Source: Methanomethylovorans sp041447285 (GTDB taxonomy: Archaea > Halobacteriota > Methanosarcinia > Methanosarcinales > Methanosarcinaceae). Taken from it: a DNA stretch of 64,000 nt. Location: assembly GCF_041447285.1 (NCBI RefSeq), contig NZ_JBGMEB010000021.1:23648-87647 (forward strand). The letters are read 5' to 3'. Under the pieces are notes generated by a model. That model saw nothing but the letters and a program-made list of their open reading frames with translations. It ran no database searches and had not been told where the DNA came from. The translations under genes were made by a program, and so were the position numbers. This document shows positions 42,339 to 52,296 of this stretch, piece by piece; position 1 is the stretch's first letter, and every line of letters starts with the position of its first letter.

Positions 42339-43211
42339 TCAAAAAATACCAAGCCTTGGACCAAGTAACGGTATCAATCCAAACAGGAACACATTCACAA
42401 AGCCGTGAGCAATGGCTATAAAAGGCAAACTCCTGGTTCTCTGGAACATGTACCCGATTAACAGACCTGCAAAACCTGTCATCAAGAGCTCATATACTTG
42501 CCCATACCCGGAGTGCATCATACCGAAAAGAAGACTCGTGATCAAAAGACCTTTTACCATACCAAAAGAAGCCTCGAGCCTTGTTTGTAACAATGACCTG
42601 AAGATAAGTTCCTCCACAAGACCCACAAAAAAGAGCATAACAACAGATATCTTAAGCATGCTTAATGCTGATGTATCCGGTATAAGACTACCTGGGTTGA
42701 TAATACTGTATTCTCCAAGACCAATCATATACCCCACTACCAGAGAAAGAGGGATATACAAATATAGATTGTCCAGCGTGACACCAATCTCTTTCAAAGA
42801 AATTCTCTGATGGCGCATAGTAAAAAGTACCGGGAGCATCAAAGGTACATAGATGAAAATATACAAGTAAAGCCTTGTAGATATAAATACAGGCATGGAA
42901 ATGTTAACAAGTCTCAATATTGGAAGCAGTGCTAACGCTTCCAGACAAAAAGTCACATTAGATTCTTTCATCCACATGGTAGATAGAGCAAGGCCCAAAG
43001 GAATCATCACATGTATCAATATGCCAGCTTCCTGTTTGCCCATGTACAGCAACAGCTCTGCAACGATGATAGCAAAGATAGGGATGGCTACTATTTCCCA
43101 ATCTTTCATGGGATGATTGAACACAGAGAAATTGACTGACGATTGAACATTTGAATCTTCCATACTATCATCAACAGGATTATCTTCTTTATCTTCTAAC
43201 AGCCCTGGCAT
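42339..43211 (-). CDS. CPBP-family intramembrane metalloprotease
   Basis: The 290-residue membrane protein has about eight helices. The CPBP (CAAX protease/bacteriocin-processing) motifs are VEELIFRSLLQTRLE (EExxxR, about 197-211), FGMMHSGYG (second motif with His) and IAHGFVNVFLFG (third motif with His/Asn). The N-terminal 35 residues are acidic and cytosolic. Such proteins act as membrane proteases or in immunity against bacteriocins; target unknown. Confidence 0.85.
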   Translation of the reverse strand: MPGLLEDKEDNPVDDSMEDSNVQSSVNFSVFNHPMKDWEIVAIPIFAIIVAELLLYMGKQEAGILIHVMIPLGLALSTMWMKESNVTFCLEALALLPILRLVNISMPVFISTRLYLYIFIYVPLMLPVLFTMRHQRISLKEIGVTLDNLYLYIPLSLVVGYMIGLGEYSIINPGSLIPDTSALSMLKISVVMLFFVGLVEELIFRSLLQTRLEASFGMVKGLLITSLLFGMMHSGYGQVYELLMTGFAGLLIGYMFQRTRSLPFIAIAHGFVNVFLFGLIPLLGPRLGIF

Positions 43212-43508
43212 TTTGTATATTCACCGTTATGACAAAATCTATTTCACAAATAGTTTATTCCACTACAACATAGAGAAATATACAAACAACGTCTATTAGC
43301 ACAGTAATTTTCTAAAGTATATAAGTTTATTGAAATGGGCCTAATTGCCAGTGCATAGACTTTATGAAAATACACAACAATAGATAAGTTAGCAGGGAAA
43401 CAAGGATTGAAAATGTTGCGGTGCTACCTCATTACCCATTAATAAACCACTGTTTCTGCTGCAAAATGGGCTATATTTAGAGCGCCACAAAATGTTCATT
43501 TTCTTAGA
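43212..43508. other. Intergenic region
   Basis: A TATA-like box AAGTATATAAG (about 43315) on the forward strand is followed only by a nine-codon frame. I see nothing else in this 297-bp space. Confidence 0.3.
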
Positions 43509-43811
43509 TCAAATATTATAATCCACTACCACTCTTTCGTCCTTGATCTTGCCCACAAAATCTGCAACTTTGACATGTTCCGGATGTTTTTGATAAGTTT
43601 CCAGTGCTTTCTGATCCTTGAACTCTGAATACAGCACCACATCAAAAGCAGCTTCTGAAGCTATTATATTAAGTCCAACTTCTATATGATCAATTTCAGA
43701 TATCTTTTCTTTTAAACCCTCAAGCATGAATTTCATCATCTTGGCATTCTCAATCTTTGTTTTTCCTTCTGCAAGGTCCTTCAGTTTCCACATTACGATA
43801 TGTTTTAACAT
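43509..43811 (-). CDS. Dabb (stress-responsive A/B barrel) domain protein
   Basis: I start at ATG 43811 with GGGAG upstream (MLKHIVMWKLKD), which is the usual start of Dabb proteins; a longer frame adds 15 unrelated residues. The 100-residue protein contains EVGLNIIASEAAFDVVLYSEF and YQKHPEHVKVADFV, the hallmark of the dimeric alpha/beta barrel family with the conserved His. Many members are of unknown function. Confidence 0.85.
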   Translation of the reverse strand: MLKHIVMWKLKDLAEGKTKIENAKMMKFMLEGLKEKISEIDHIEVGLNIIASEAAFDVVLYSEFKDQKALETYQKHPEHVKVADFVGKIKDERVVVDYNI

Positions 43812-43940
43812 ATTAACTCCCTGTATATGTTCTGATAATACACATATATTTTCCATATAGCTTAATTGACATTTTTAAGCTGTACACGAAAGTAACCAGA
43901 TAGAGAGGATTTATCTCTCCCGGGTTCATATTGCCATTAA

Positions 43941-46900
43941 TTAGCTGCTTATAGTCAGTTTCGGTCTCATGTCAGCATTTGAATAGTCAGAGCTGTAGAA
44001 CGCAATATAATTTCCGCTTTCTGCCTTTGCCTTGATGAAGAAACCAGTGTTTTCATAAGTACCATTTATGTATTCCCGTACAAGCTGAGTAACATCAAAA
44101 TCATAATACTTGTTATCAGGCACCATACTGGCAGGGAATATAACAGATGCATATGGTGTACTGCCTTGAAGTTCTCCAGTTACATCATACCAGTTTCCTC
44201 CGGCAGTATTCCACAAAGTTCCTGAAGTACGATAACTCCAGCTAACATAATCTGGATCCCACGCAACTGGACTATAAACTTCAACTACAGTATCCGAAGT
44301 GCGTGTTGCACCTGCAGGATAGTACCAATAAAGAGAAAGTGTTGCCTTGGATATTGTATCTGTCGCATTGTATCCGCTTAGATCGAACAGCATTAAATCC
44401 CTGCAAATAGATGTCTTCTTTCCTGCATCAAGATAGATTGCAGTAGAAATCACACTATTTGGTGATGACTCGCGGATACCATTGTCATAAATCGGAAAAT
44501 AGGTCATCGAACCAACCGTGGCATTCTTGTTGGAATCAACATCAACAGGAACATCGTCAGGAGAAACAGGTACACTAACAAACACAGTTAAACTATCATT
44601 TGAAGTCTGACCTTTGTTATCTGTAACTGTAAGTGTTACAGTATAGTTTCCTGCAGATGCATAGACATGAGTAGTCGTAACATTAGTAGCTTCAGAAGTA
44701 ATACCATCAGCGGCATTGAAATCCCAGGAATAACTGGTGATACCTACATCATCAGTAGATCCACTACCATTAAAAATAACAACTGAACCTACTGTTGAAT
44801 TCTGATCTGGACCAGCATCAGCAACAGGAGCAGTGTCAGGAGGAACTAGTGTGCTGACAAACACAGTTAAAGTATCATTTGAGGTCTGACCTTTGTTATC
44901 TGTAACTGTAAGTGTTACAGTATAATTTCCTGCAAATGCATAGACATGGGTTGCTGTCATGCTGGTAGCTTCAGAAGTAATACCATCAGCTGCATTGAAA
45001 TCCCAGGAATAAGTGGTAATACCTACGTCATCAGTAGATCCACTACCATTAAAACTAACAACTGAACCTACTGTCGCATTCTGATCCGGACCGGCATAAG
45101 CAACAGGAACAACATCAGGGGATATGGGCTCACTCACAAACACAGTTAAACTATCATTTGAAGTCTGGCCTTTGTTATCTGTAACTGTAAGTGTTACAGT
45201 ATAGTTTCCTGCAGATGCATAGACATGAGTAGCCGTAACATTAGTAGCTTCAGAAGTAATACCATCGGCGGCATTGAAATCCCAGGAATAACTGGTGATA
45301 CCTACATCATCAGTAGATCCACTACCATTAAAAATAACAACTGAACCTACTGTTGAATTCTGATCTGGACCAGCATCAGCAACAGGAGCAGTGTCAGGAG
45401 GAACTGGTGTGCTGACAAACACAGTTAAACTATCGTTTGAAGTCTGACCCTTGTTATCCTTTACTGTAAGTGTTACAGTATAATTTCCGGCAGATGCATA
45501 GACGTGAGTAGCTGTAACATTAGTAGCTTCAGAAGTAATACCATCGGTTGCATTGAAATCCCAGGAATAACTGGTGATACCCACGTCATCAGTAGATCCA
45601 CTGCCATTAAAAGTAACAACTGAGCCAACTGTAGTATTCTGATCCGGACCAGCATCAGCAATAGGAGAGGCATCCGTTGAATTGGAACCTGAAGTGGTAG
45701 TTATAGTCAATTTAGGCCTCATAGAAGTGTTTGAATACTCTGAGCTGTAGAACGCAATATAATTTCCACTTTCTGCCTTTGCCTTGAGGAAGAAACCAGT
45801 GTTTTCATAGGTACCATTTATGTATTCCTGTACAAGCTGTGTAACATCAAAGTCATAGTACCTGTTATCAGGTACCGTGCTGGCAGGGAGTGCAACAAAT
45901 GCATATGGTGTACTACCTTGAGGTTCACCAGTTACATCATACCATTCTCCCCCAGCTATATTCCACAGAGTACCAGAAATACGATAGTTCCAACTTACAT
46001 AATTAGGATCCCATGCAACTGGCCTGTATACTTCAACCACCGTATCAGAAGCACGTGTAGTACTTGCAGGGTAATACCAGTAAAGTGAAAGTGTCGCTTT
46101 GGATATCTTATCAGTTGCATTGTATCCGCTCAGATCGAACAGCATTACGTCTCTGCAAAGGGATGTGCTCCTTCCTATATCAAGATAAGTTGAAGTGGAA
46201 AGTACAGTATTCGGTGATGACTCACGCAGTCTGTTATCATATAGAGGAGAATATGTTACCGAGTCTTCACTGCCGCTTACAATTACTTTTAACGTATCAG
46301 TATCTTTCTGCCCGGCAGTGTCCGTGACAGTCAGAGTAACAGTGTAAGTTCCAGGGAATACGTATGTGTGAGTAGCTGTTACTCCGCTGGCTTCAGATGT
46401 AATGCCATTTGATACATCAAAGTCCCATGAATAAGAAACTATACCCTTGTCATCACTGGATGCACTGCCATCGAAAGTGACAGCTGAGCCAACTGATACA
46501 TCATGATCAGCTCCTGCATCAGCAACAGGAGCTGTATCAACTGCACTGCTGACAATTACTTTTAAGGTATCAGTAGATTTCTGGCCAGCAGTGTCCGTGA
46601 CGGTCAGAGTAACAGTATAGGTTCCAGGGGATGTATAGATATGAGTAGCTGTTACTCCGCTGGCTTCAGATGTAATGCCATTTGATACATCAAAGTCCCA
46701 TGAATAGGATGCTATACCCTTGTCGTCACTAGATGCACTGCCATTGAAAATGACAGATGAACCCGTGGTTCCAGTCTTATCTGCTCCGGCATTTGCAACG
46801 GGGAAATTATCAACTGGCCTGCTAACTATTACTTTTAAAGTGTCAGTAGATTTCTGACCAGAGGTGTCCATGACAGTGAGAGTTACAGTATAAGTTCCGG

Positions 46901-49900
46901 GGGATGCATATGTATGAATAGCAGTCACACCACTGGCTTCAGAAGTAATACCATTTGACACATCGAAATCCCATGAGTAAGAAGCTATACCCTTGTCATC
47001 ACTAGATGCACTGCCATTGAAAATGACAGCTGAACCTGTGATTCCAGTCTTATCGGCCCCAGCATTTGCAACGGGTGGATTATCTATAGAGGTTGAACCT
47101 GAAATAGAAGTTATAGTTAATTTCGGCCTCATAGCTGTTTTCGAATAATCAGAACTGTAAAATGCAATGTAATTTCCACTCTCTGTCCTTGCTTTGAGGA
47201 AGAAACCGGTGTTTTTATACTTGCCACTTACATACTCCTTTACAAGGTCCGTAACATCAAAATCATAGTATTTGTTACCAGGCACTGTGCTCGCTGGGAA
47301 AGTTAGATTTGCATATGGTGCAGAACCTTGTGCTTTACCAGACTTATCATACCAATTTCCACCGGCTGCACTCCAGAGAGTACCGGAAGTGCGGTAGTTC
47401 CAGCTCACATACTTCGGATCCCATTCAACAGGCCTGTAGATATCAACTATGGTATCAGAGGTTCGTGTTTTACTGGCAGGATAGTACCAGTAAAGTGAAA
47501 GAGTAGCCTTGGATATTGTATCTGTAGCCTTGTAACTGTTCAGATCGAATAGCAATACACCCCTGCAACTAGTAGAAGACTTGCCAACATCAAGATAGGT
47601 TAAGGTGGAATATACAGTAGTAGGAGAAGAAGCAGCCAACCTGTTATCGTAAACAGCGGAATATGAAGTTGAAATGGAAGTAGCAGAGCCTGCGGGCTTG
47701 CTGGTAACAACTACCTGTAATGTGTCGCTTGATTTCTGCCCGGCAGTATCTGTGACTGTGAGAGTGACAGTATACGTTCCTGCAGAAGTATAAGTGTGAG
47801 TAGCTGTTACTCCGCTGGCTTCAGATGTAATGCCATTTGAGACATCAAAGTCCCATGAATATGATGCTATGCCCTTGTCATCAGTAGATGCACTGCCACT
47901 GAAGGTGACTGCTGAACCATTGATTGCAGTCTTATCGGCTCCGGCATTTGCAACGGGGGGATTATCAACTGGACTGCTGACAACTACTTTCAATGTATCA
48001 GTGGATTTCTGGCCAGCAGTGTCCGTGACCGTGAGAGTTACAGTATACGTTCCTGGAGAAGTATAAGTGTGAGTGGCTGTAACTCCGGTAGCTTCAGAGG
48101 TAATGCCATTTGATACATCGAAATCCCATGAATAGGATGCTATGCCTTTATCATCAGTAGATGCACTACCACTGAAAGTGACTACTGAACCCGTGGTTAC
48201 CGTCTTATCGGCTCCGGCATTTGCAACAGGAATAGCATCTGTTGAAGTTGAGCCAGAGGAAGAGGTTATCGTTAATTTTGGCCTCTGTGCGGCATTAGAC
48301 CACGCTGAACTGTAGAATGCAATATAATTTCCACTCTCTGTCCTTGCTTTGAGGAAGAAACCGGTGTTTTTGTACTTACCGCTTACATATTCCTTTACAA
48401 GGTCCGTAACATCAAAATCATAGTATTTGTTACCAGGCACTGTGCTCGCTGGGAAAGTTAGATTTGCATATGGTGCAGAACCTTGTGCTTTACCAGACTT
48501 ATCATACCAATTTCCACCAGCTGTACCCCACAACACACCAGAAGTACGATAGTTCCAGGTAACATATTTTGTATCCCACTCAACGGGCCTGTAAACTTCA
48601 ACTACAGTGTCTGAAGTACGTGTAGTTCCTGCAGGGAAATACCAATATAAAGAAAGTGTTGCCTTGGATATTGTATCTGTGGTCTTATAACTACTTAAAT
48701 CGAACAAAATTAAATCTCTGCAAGCACTCGTGCTCTTTCCTATGTCAAGATAAGTACTGGTAGAATAAACAGTAGTTGGCGACGTCTGACGTATTCTATT
48801 ATCGTAAACGGCGTTATAAACAGCAGTAGAAGACACAGGTGCTGGTGTAAACACTTTTACTGCTGCATAAGCATCTATAAGACCGTAACCATAATAATTA
48901 TCCTTACCAGTGGCACCAAGATCGATCGCTGTGCTCTTGAGCCTGGAATAAACCTCTGCAGGGTCCCATTTTCCATTTTTGTTCAGATCATAAGGAGTTC
49001 CTGATACATTGGTGCTTAATAACAAGGCAATAGACCCTGTGACATGTGGAGCTGACATGCTTGTACCGTCTTTGTAGCCATACGAGCTACCTGGCATAGT
49101 AGACTTTACATTGACTCCCGGTGCCGTGAAGTCTACTTCAGGACCGTAACATGACCAGGAAGCGATTTTATTGCTTGAGTCTATTGCAGATACAGCTATT
49201 ACTGAATCGTACGCTGCAGGATATCTTACGTAACCTGCTGTGTTTCCGGCTGAACCAACGAGTACAACTCCTTTATTGTAAGCATAATCACACATATCTT
49301 TAAGTGAAGACGAGTATGATGGACCACTTAAACTCATTGTAATGACATCTGCATTGTTATTAACTGCCCATTCAATTCCTGCCATAATATTACTGTATGA
49401 GGTACTATTTCCGGGAAGAGTGCTTCCGAATACTTTTAATCCATATAATTTTGCTTCCGGAGCCACACCCACAACCCCTATACCATTAATGGGCGCTGCA
49501 ATTGTCCCGGAAACATGTGTTCCATGACTGTGATCATCCATGGGATCACTATCGCCATTGTAAAAATCATAACCTCCAAGGTAATTTGCCTTTAAGTCAG
49601 GATGAGTATAATCAATGCCTGAATCTATCACAGCAACCTTTACACCACTACCCTTAAAACCAAGCGCTTGAGCAGCTGTGGCATTTATCCTGGAAATACC
49701 CCAGGGAATTTCATCTGCAAGAACTTCGTCTAGAGAAAAATCATTATCATAATCTTTTGGGATCTGAGCCTGACCATCAGGTTCGATAAGATCTATATTC
49801 GGATTTTGGGACAGAGCATCAATTGCATCCTGCGTAAGTTCTGCAGCAATAACAGGAATTAGAGTATAATTATATGTGATATCTCCACCATATTCCCTCA

Positions 49901-50030
49901 CCAGATCTGCATCAGCTTTATCTTTGAAATTTATCAGAACTGGAATTTTTTCGCCGTCATTCTGCAAAGCATCTACAGGCATCATCATAACAATCAGTAA
50001 TAAAATAAGCAGTGATATAATCTTCCTCAT
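43941..50030 (-). CDS. Giant secreted subtilase with PKD and DNRLRE repeats
   Basis: I start at ATG 50030 (MRKIISLLILL) with GGTGGGG upstream, giving 2029 residues. A signal peptide (1-22) is followed by an inhibitor-like propeptide (about 27-95), then the S8 protease with Asp136 (AVIDSGID), His169 (HSHGTHVSG), Asn263 (GSAGN) and Ser324 (GTSMSAPH). Thereafter come four DNRLRE/CBM96-like domains (about 405-600, 785-975, 1250-1440, 1825-2029; each with DNRL-x-x-SSP, a Cys-Arg-Asp/Gly site and FFLKA-x-ESGNYIAFYSS), separated by two, three and four PKD domains (each with VANAGADK or ADAGPDQN, YSWDFD/N and YTVTLTV). No membrane anchor is visible; it is secreted or bound to the surface through the repeats. 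Probable role: extracellular proteolysis or cell disaggregation. Confidence 0.85.
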   Translation of the reverse strand: MRKIISLLILLLIVMMMPVDALQNDGEKIPVLINFKDKADADLVREYGGDITYNYTLIPVIAAELTQDAIDALSQNPNIDLIEPDGQAQIPKDYDNDFSLDEVLADEIPWGISRINATAAQALGFKGSGVKVAVIDSGIDYTHPDLKANYLGGYDFYNGDSDPMDDHSHGTHVSGTIAAPINGIGVVGVAPEAKLYGLKVFGSTLPGNSTSYSNIMAGIEWAVNNNADVITMSLSGPSYSSSLKDMCDYAYNKGVVLVGSAGNTAGYVRYPAAYDSVIAVSAIDSSNKIASWSCYGPEVDFTAPGVNVKSTMPGSSYGYKDGTSMSAPHVTGSIALLLSTNVSGTPYDLNKNGKWDPAEVYSRLKSTAIDLGATGKDNYYGYGLIDAYAAVKVFTPAPVSSTAVYNAVYDNRIRQTSPTTVYSTSTYLDIGKSTSACRDLILFDLSSYKTTDTISKATLSLYWYFPAGTTRTSDTVVEVYRPVEWDTKYVTWNYRTSGVLWGTAGGNWYDKSGKAQGSAPYANLTFPASTVPGNKYYDFDVTDLVKEYVSGKYKNTGFFLKARTESGNYIAFYSSAWSNAAQRPKLTITSSSGSTSTDAIPVANAGADKTVTTGSVVTFSGSASTDDKGIASYSWDFDVSNGITSEATGVTATHTYTSPGTYTVTLTVTDTAGQKSTDTLKVVVSSPVDNPPVANAGADKTAINGSAVTFSGSASTDDKGIASYSWDFDVSNGITSEASGVTATHTYTSAGTYTVTLTVTDTAGQKSSDTLQVVVTSKPAGSATSISTSYSAVYDNRLAASSPTTVYSTLTYLDVGKSSTSCRGVLLFDLNSYKATDTISKATLSLYWYYPASKTRTSDTIVDIYRPVEWDPKYVSWNYRTSGTLWSAAGGNWYDKSGKAQGSAPYANLTFPASTVPGNKYYDFDVTDLVKEYVSGKYKNTGFFLKARTESGNYIAFYSSDYSKTAMRPKLTITSISGSTSIDNPPVANAGADKTGITGSAVIFNGSASSDDKGIASYSWDFDVSNGITSEASGVTAIHTYASPGTYTVTLTVMDTSGQKSTDTLKVIVSRPVDNFPVANAGADKTGTTGSSVIFNGSASSDDKGIASYSWDFDVSNGITSEASGVTATHIYTSPGTYTVTLTVTDTAGQKSTDTLKVIVSSAVDTAPVADAGADHDVSVGSAVTFDGSASSDDKGIVSYSWDFDVSNGITSEASGVTATHTYVFPGTYTVTLTVTDTAGQKDTDTLKVIVSGSEDSVTYSPLYDNRLRESSPNTVLSTSTYLDIGRSTSLCRDVMLFDLSGYNATDKISKATLSLYWYYPASTTRASDTVVEVYRPVAWDPNYVSWNYRISGTLWNIAGGEWYDVTGEPQGSTPYAFVALPASTVPDNRYYDFDVTQLVQEYINGTYENTGFFLKAKAESGNYIAFYSSEYSNTSMRPKLTITTTSGSNSTDASPIADAGPDQNTTVGSVVTFNGSGSTDDVGITSYSWDFNATDGITSEATNVTATHVYASAGNYTVTLTVKDNKGQTSNDSLTVFVSTPVPPDTAPVADAGPDQNSTVGSVVIFNGSGSTDDVGITSYSWDFNAADGITSEATNVTATHVYASAGNYTVTLTVTDNKGQTSNDSLTVFVSEPISPDVVPVAYAGPDQNATVGSVVSFNGSGSTDDVGITTYSWDFNAADGITSEATSMTATHVYAFAGNYTVTLTVTDNKGQTSNDTLTVFVSTLVPPDTAPVADAGPDQNSTVGSVVIFNGSGSTDDVGITSYSWDFNAADGITSEATNVTTTHVYASAGNYTVTLTVTDNKGQTSNDSLTVFVSVPVSPDDVPVDVDSNKNATVGSMTYFPIYDNGIRESSPNSVISTAIYLDAGKKTSICRDLMLFDLSGYNATDTISKATLSLYWYYPAGATRTSDTVVEVYSPVAWDPDYVSWSYRTSGTLWNTAGGNWYDVTGELQGSTPYASVIFPASMVPDNKYYDFDVTQLVREYINGTYENTGFFIKAKAESGNYIAFYSSDYSNADMRPKLTISS

Positions 50031-50205
50031 TATAAGCCCCACCGTATACAATCAAATCCTAAATAACAAACTGTATAGAAGTGCACATATATGAGATTTA
50101 TCAGACATGGTTGAAAAATAATACAAGTTAATACAATCACAAATATTCAAAATTAAATATATGCACATATAAAAAATGGAATATAAAATGGAATGTTATG
50201 AGCTT

Positions 50206-50757
50206 TTAGAAAAAGAACGAAATACCAATCAAAATAAAAAGAATACCTGCGGCTGTGGAAATAGTATGTTTATTGAGTTTTGCCATGAGCTTCTGCCCGA
50301 TATAAACAGCCATTGTGGACAGCAAGAGCAATGCAAGAATCACTCCGATAAATACCATCACAGGATTATACTGTGTGGCAAATACGGCTGCAGCTAATTG
50401 TGTTTTATCACCCATTTCAGAAACAAGTATAAGAGAAAAACCCGATATAAAAGGACTTTTCAACTCATATGACCCGTCATCGTCATCCTTATTCCTATTA
50501 TACAGCATCAAAGCACCAAATATCACAAAAAGAAGACCTGCAAATATTTTCACATATTCCAGAGGCACAGCAGAAGCAATGATATCTCCAAGAACAATAG
50601 CTATCCCATCGGTTAAAACAAAAGCCAGCATAACTCCTGCAAGCAGGGAACTGTATTGCTTCGTCTTTGTGGAAAGCACCAGAACAGCAAGTTGCGTTTT
50701 ATCCCCAAGTTCAGCAAGGCCTACCAGCAGAAAAGGTATGAGAATGTCCTGGATCAT
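50206..50757 (-). CDS. GDT1/UPF0016-type cation transporter
   Basis: The 183-residue membrane protein has six helices and two copies of the E-x-G-D-K-T motif: AELGDKTQLAVLVLS (14-28) and SEMGDKTQLAAAVFA (about 112-126). This is the signature of the GDT1/TMEM165/MneA family, which exports Mn2+ or exchanges Ca2+ for protons. An acidic loop (KDDDDGS) stands between the halves. It lies on the strand opposite hisG, from which it diverges. Confidence 0.88.
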   Translation of the reverse strand: MIQDILIPFLLVGLAELGDKTQLAVLVLSTKTKQYSSLLAGVMLAFVLTDGIAIVLGDIIASAVPLEYVKIFAGLLFVIFGALMLYNRNKDDDDGSYELKSPFISGFSLILVSEMGDKTQLAAAVFATQYNPVMVFIGVILALLLLSTMAVYIGQKLMAKLNKHTISTAAGILFILIGISFFF

Positions 50758-50940
50758 GTTTTCTTCATAAGAAGGGGCCTATATAAATCAATTGTGTTTA
50801 TAACTCTTTGATTATAACTGTTTTTTATATTTTCTCAATGAACAGGGACTTTGATTTCTTTTCAATCGAATATGCTTTATAGACCCGGTAATAATTCGAT
50901 CTCATATTACACGAATCAAACATACGGAAAGGTTGGCACA

Positions 50941-51813
50941 TTGATCGAAATAGCTATTCCCAAAGGCAGTCTGGAAGAACAGACACTCCTGCTCTTTAAG
51001 CAGGCTGATCTTGAAATTAAGAAAACTGACAGGCAATATAATCCAACTATAAATGACCCAAGAATCAAAAAAATAAAGATTCTGCGCCCACAAGAGATAC
51101 CACGATACGTTCATGACGGATACTTTGATCTTGGCATCTCTGGACTTGACTGGGTAACAGAGTCAGATTCTGATGTTGTGGAAGTGGCAGATCTGCCTTA
51201 CAGTAAACAGGGTTCAGGTAATGTGAAAATAGTAATTGCAGTACCTCAGGAAAGTGACATTCACAGCGCAAGGGACATTAAACCTGGTAGCAGGGTCTCT
51301 ACTGAATACCCCAAAATGACAAAGAAGTTCTTTGATAACCTGGGTATTCCTGTAGAAATTCACTTTTCCTATGGAGCTACGGAAGCTAAGGTTCCTGACC
51401 TTATGGATGTAGTTGTGGACCTCACAGAAACAGGTTCGACATTACGCAAAAATGGTCTGAAGATCGTTGACCAGATAATGGAATCCTCTACAAAGCTCAT
51501 TGCCAACAAGAAAAGCTGGCAAGACCCCCTGAAAAGAAGAGAGATCGAAGAAATAAGGACATTATTGCTTTCTGTTATTGAAGCACGTGGTAAAGTACTT
51601 CTGGATATGAACGTACCGGCAGATAAACTGGATGCTATCATAGATTTCCTACCCTCGATGAAGAGACCTACAGTGTCACAGCTGTACAAATCCGAATACT
51701 ATGCAGTTGAAACTGTTGTCAGCAAGAGTGAAGTAAACCTGCTCATTCCAAGGCTTAAGGCATTGGGAGCCGAAGACATCCTGGAAATGGATATTTCCAA
51801 GATAGTACGTTAG
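50941..51813 (+). CDS. hisG: ATP phosphoribosyltransferase, long form
   Basis: I start at TTG 50941, giving MIEIAIPKGSLEE and 290 residues, the family size; ATG-like starts further up add 30 residues without similarity. Visible: catalytic domain (GYFDLGISGLDWV, the substrate loop TEYPKMTKKFF, and the phosphate-binding VVDLTETGSTLRKNGL, about 150-165) and the C-terminal regulatory ACT-like domain (about 215-290) that marks the long form sensitive to histidine. First step of histidine synthesis. No other his gene is adjacent. Confidence 0.9.
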   Translation: MIEIAIPKGSLEEQTLLLFKQADLEIKKTDRQYNPTINDPRIKKIKILRPQEIPRYVHDGYFDLGISGLDWVTESDSDVVEVADLPYSKQGSGNVKIVIAVPQESDIHSARDIKPGSRVSTEYPKMTKKFFDNLGIPVEIHFSYGATEAKVPDLMDVVVDLTETGSTLRKNGLKIVDQIMESSTKLIANKKSWQDPLKRREIEEIRTLLLSVIEARGKVLLDMNVPADKLDAIIDFLPSMKRPTVSQLYKSEYYAVETVVSKSEVNLLIPRLKALGAEDILEMDISKIVR

Positions 51814-51836
51814 AATACGGAACTGTTTTAGGTAGC

Positions 51837-51852
51837 GCAGGTGTCTACCTGC
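51837..51852 (+). terminator. Terminator of hisG
   Basis: A perfect 6-bp stem GCAGGT / ACCTGC with loop GTCT, followed by AAGC and a T-rich run, 24 bases after the hisG stop. Confidence 0.6.
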
Positions 51853-52086
51853 AAGCTTTTTCTTTTTGAACCTTTATTCTACAACTCTTCTTTTCTTGGA
51901 ACAATTGACTCCAAGTATACCTCATCATTATGACAATAAGCAGATAGCAAAGTATAGAAATGATTATATACTTATTTTGAGAAGGTATGTATCAGATCAA
52001 TAGCAAAGTGAGGGAACCACTGAAGATGTAAATGATTTAAAGTGGATCCATACCTGAAAAACGAAAGATAAGAGGAGAAAAACAAT

Positions 52087-52212
52087 ATGGAATTTGTAAC
52101 TGTAACCTGTCAGAACTGTGGTAGTAAGATGTACGTACTGAGCAAGTCTGTTCGCAAAGAAATGTATTGTACCATCCACTGCCTGGAGTCAAGCACCTCA
52201 TCAAAAACCTGA
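52087..52212 (+). CDS. 41-residue zinc-ribbon-like small protein
   Basis: ATG 52087 follows GAGGAGA at proper distance. The product carries CQNCGSK near the start and YCTIHC later, so a CxxC...CxxxC metal-binding fold is likely. A perfect 10-bp hairpin starts in its stop codon. Small zinc-ribbon proteins like this are common in methanogens, but I cannot name the family. Confidence 0.6.
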   Translation: MEFVTVTCQNCGSKMYVLSKSVRKEMYCTIHCLESSTSSKT

Positions 52213-52233
52213 GTGTTCAACCCTGAACACTCA
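52210..52233 (+). terminator. Hairpin overlapping the stop codon
   Basis: TGAGTGTTCA and TGAACACTCA pair perfectly over 10 bp with loop ACCC; the first arm begins with the TGA stop of the 41-residue gene. A T-rich run is lacking right behind it, so it could be a 3'-end stabiliser rather than a true terminator. Confidence 0.45.
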
Positions 52234-52296
52234 CACCTCACATTTCTGCTTACTTTTGTTTTGATTGTAAATTCACTTACTTTTAGGACAATTTCC

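Noticed and set aside
43941..50030. Small open frames within the giant protease
   Set aside because: They are shadows of the PKD/DNRLRE repeats in other frames and repeat with the same period.
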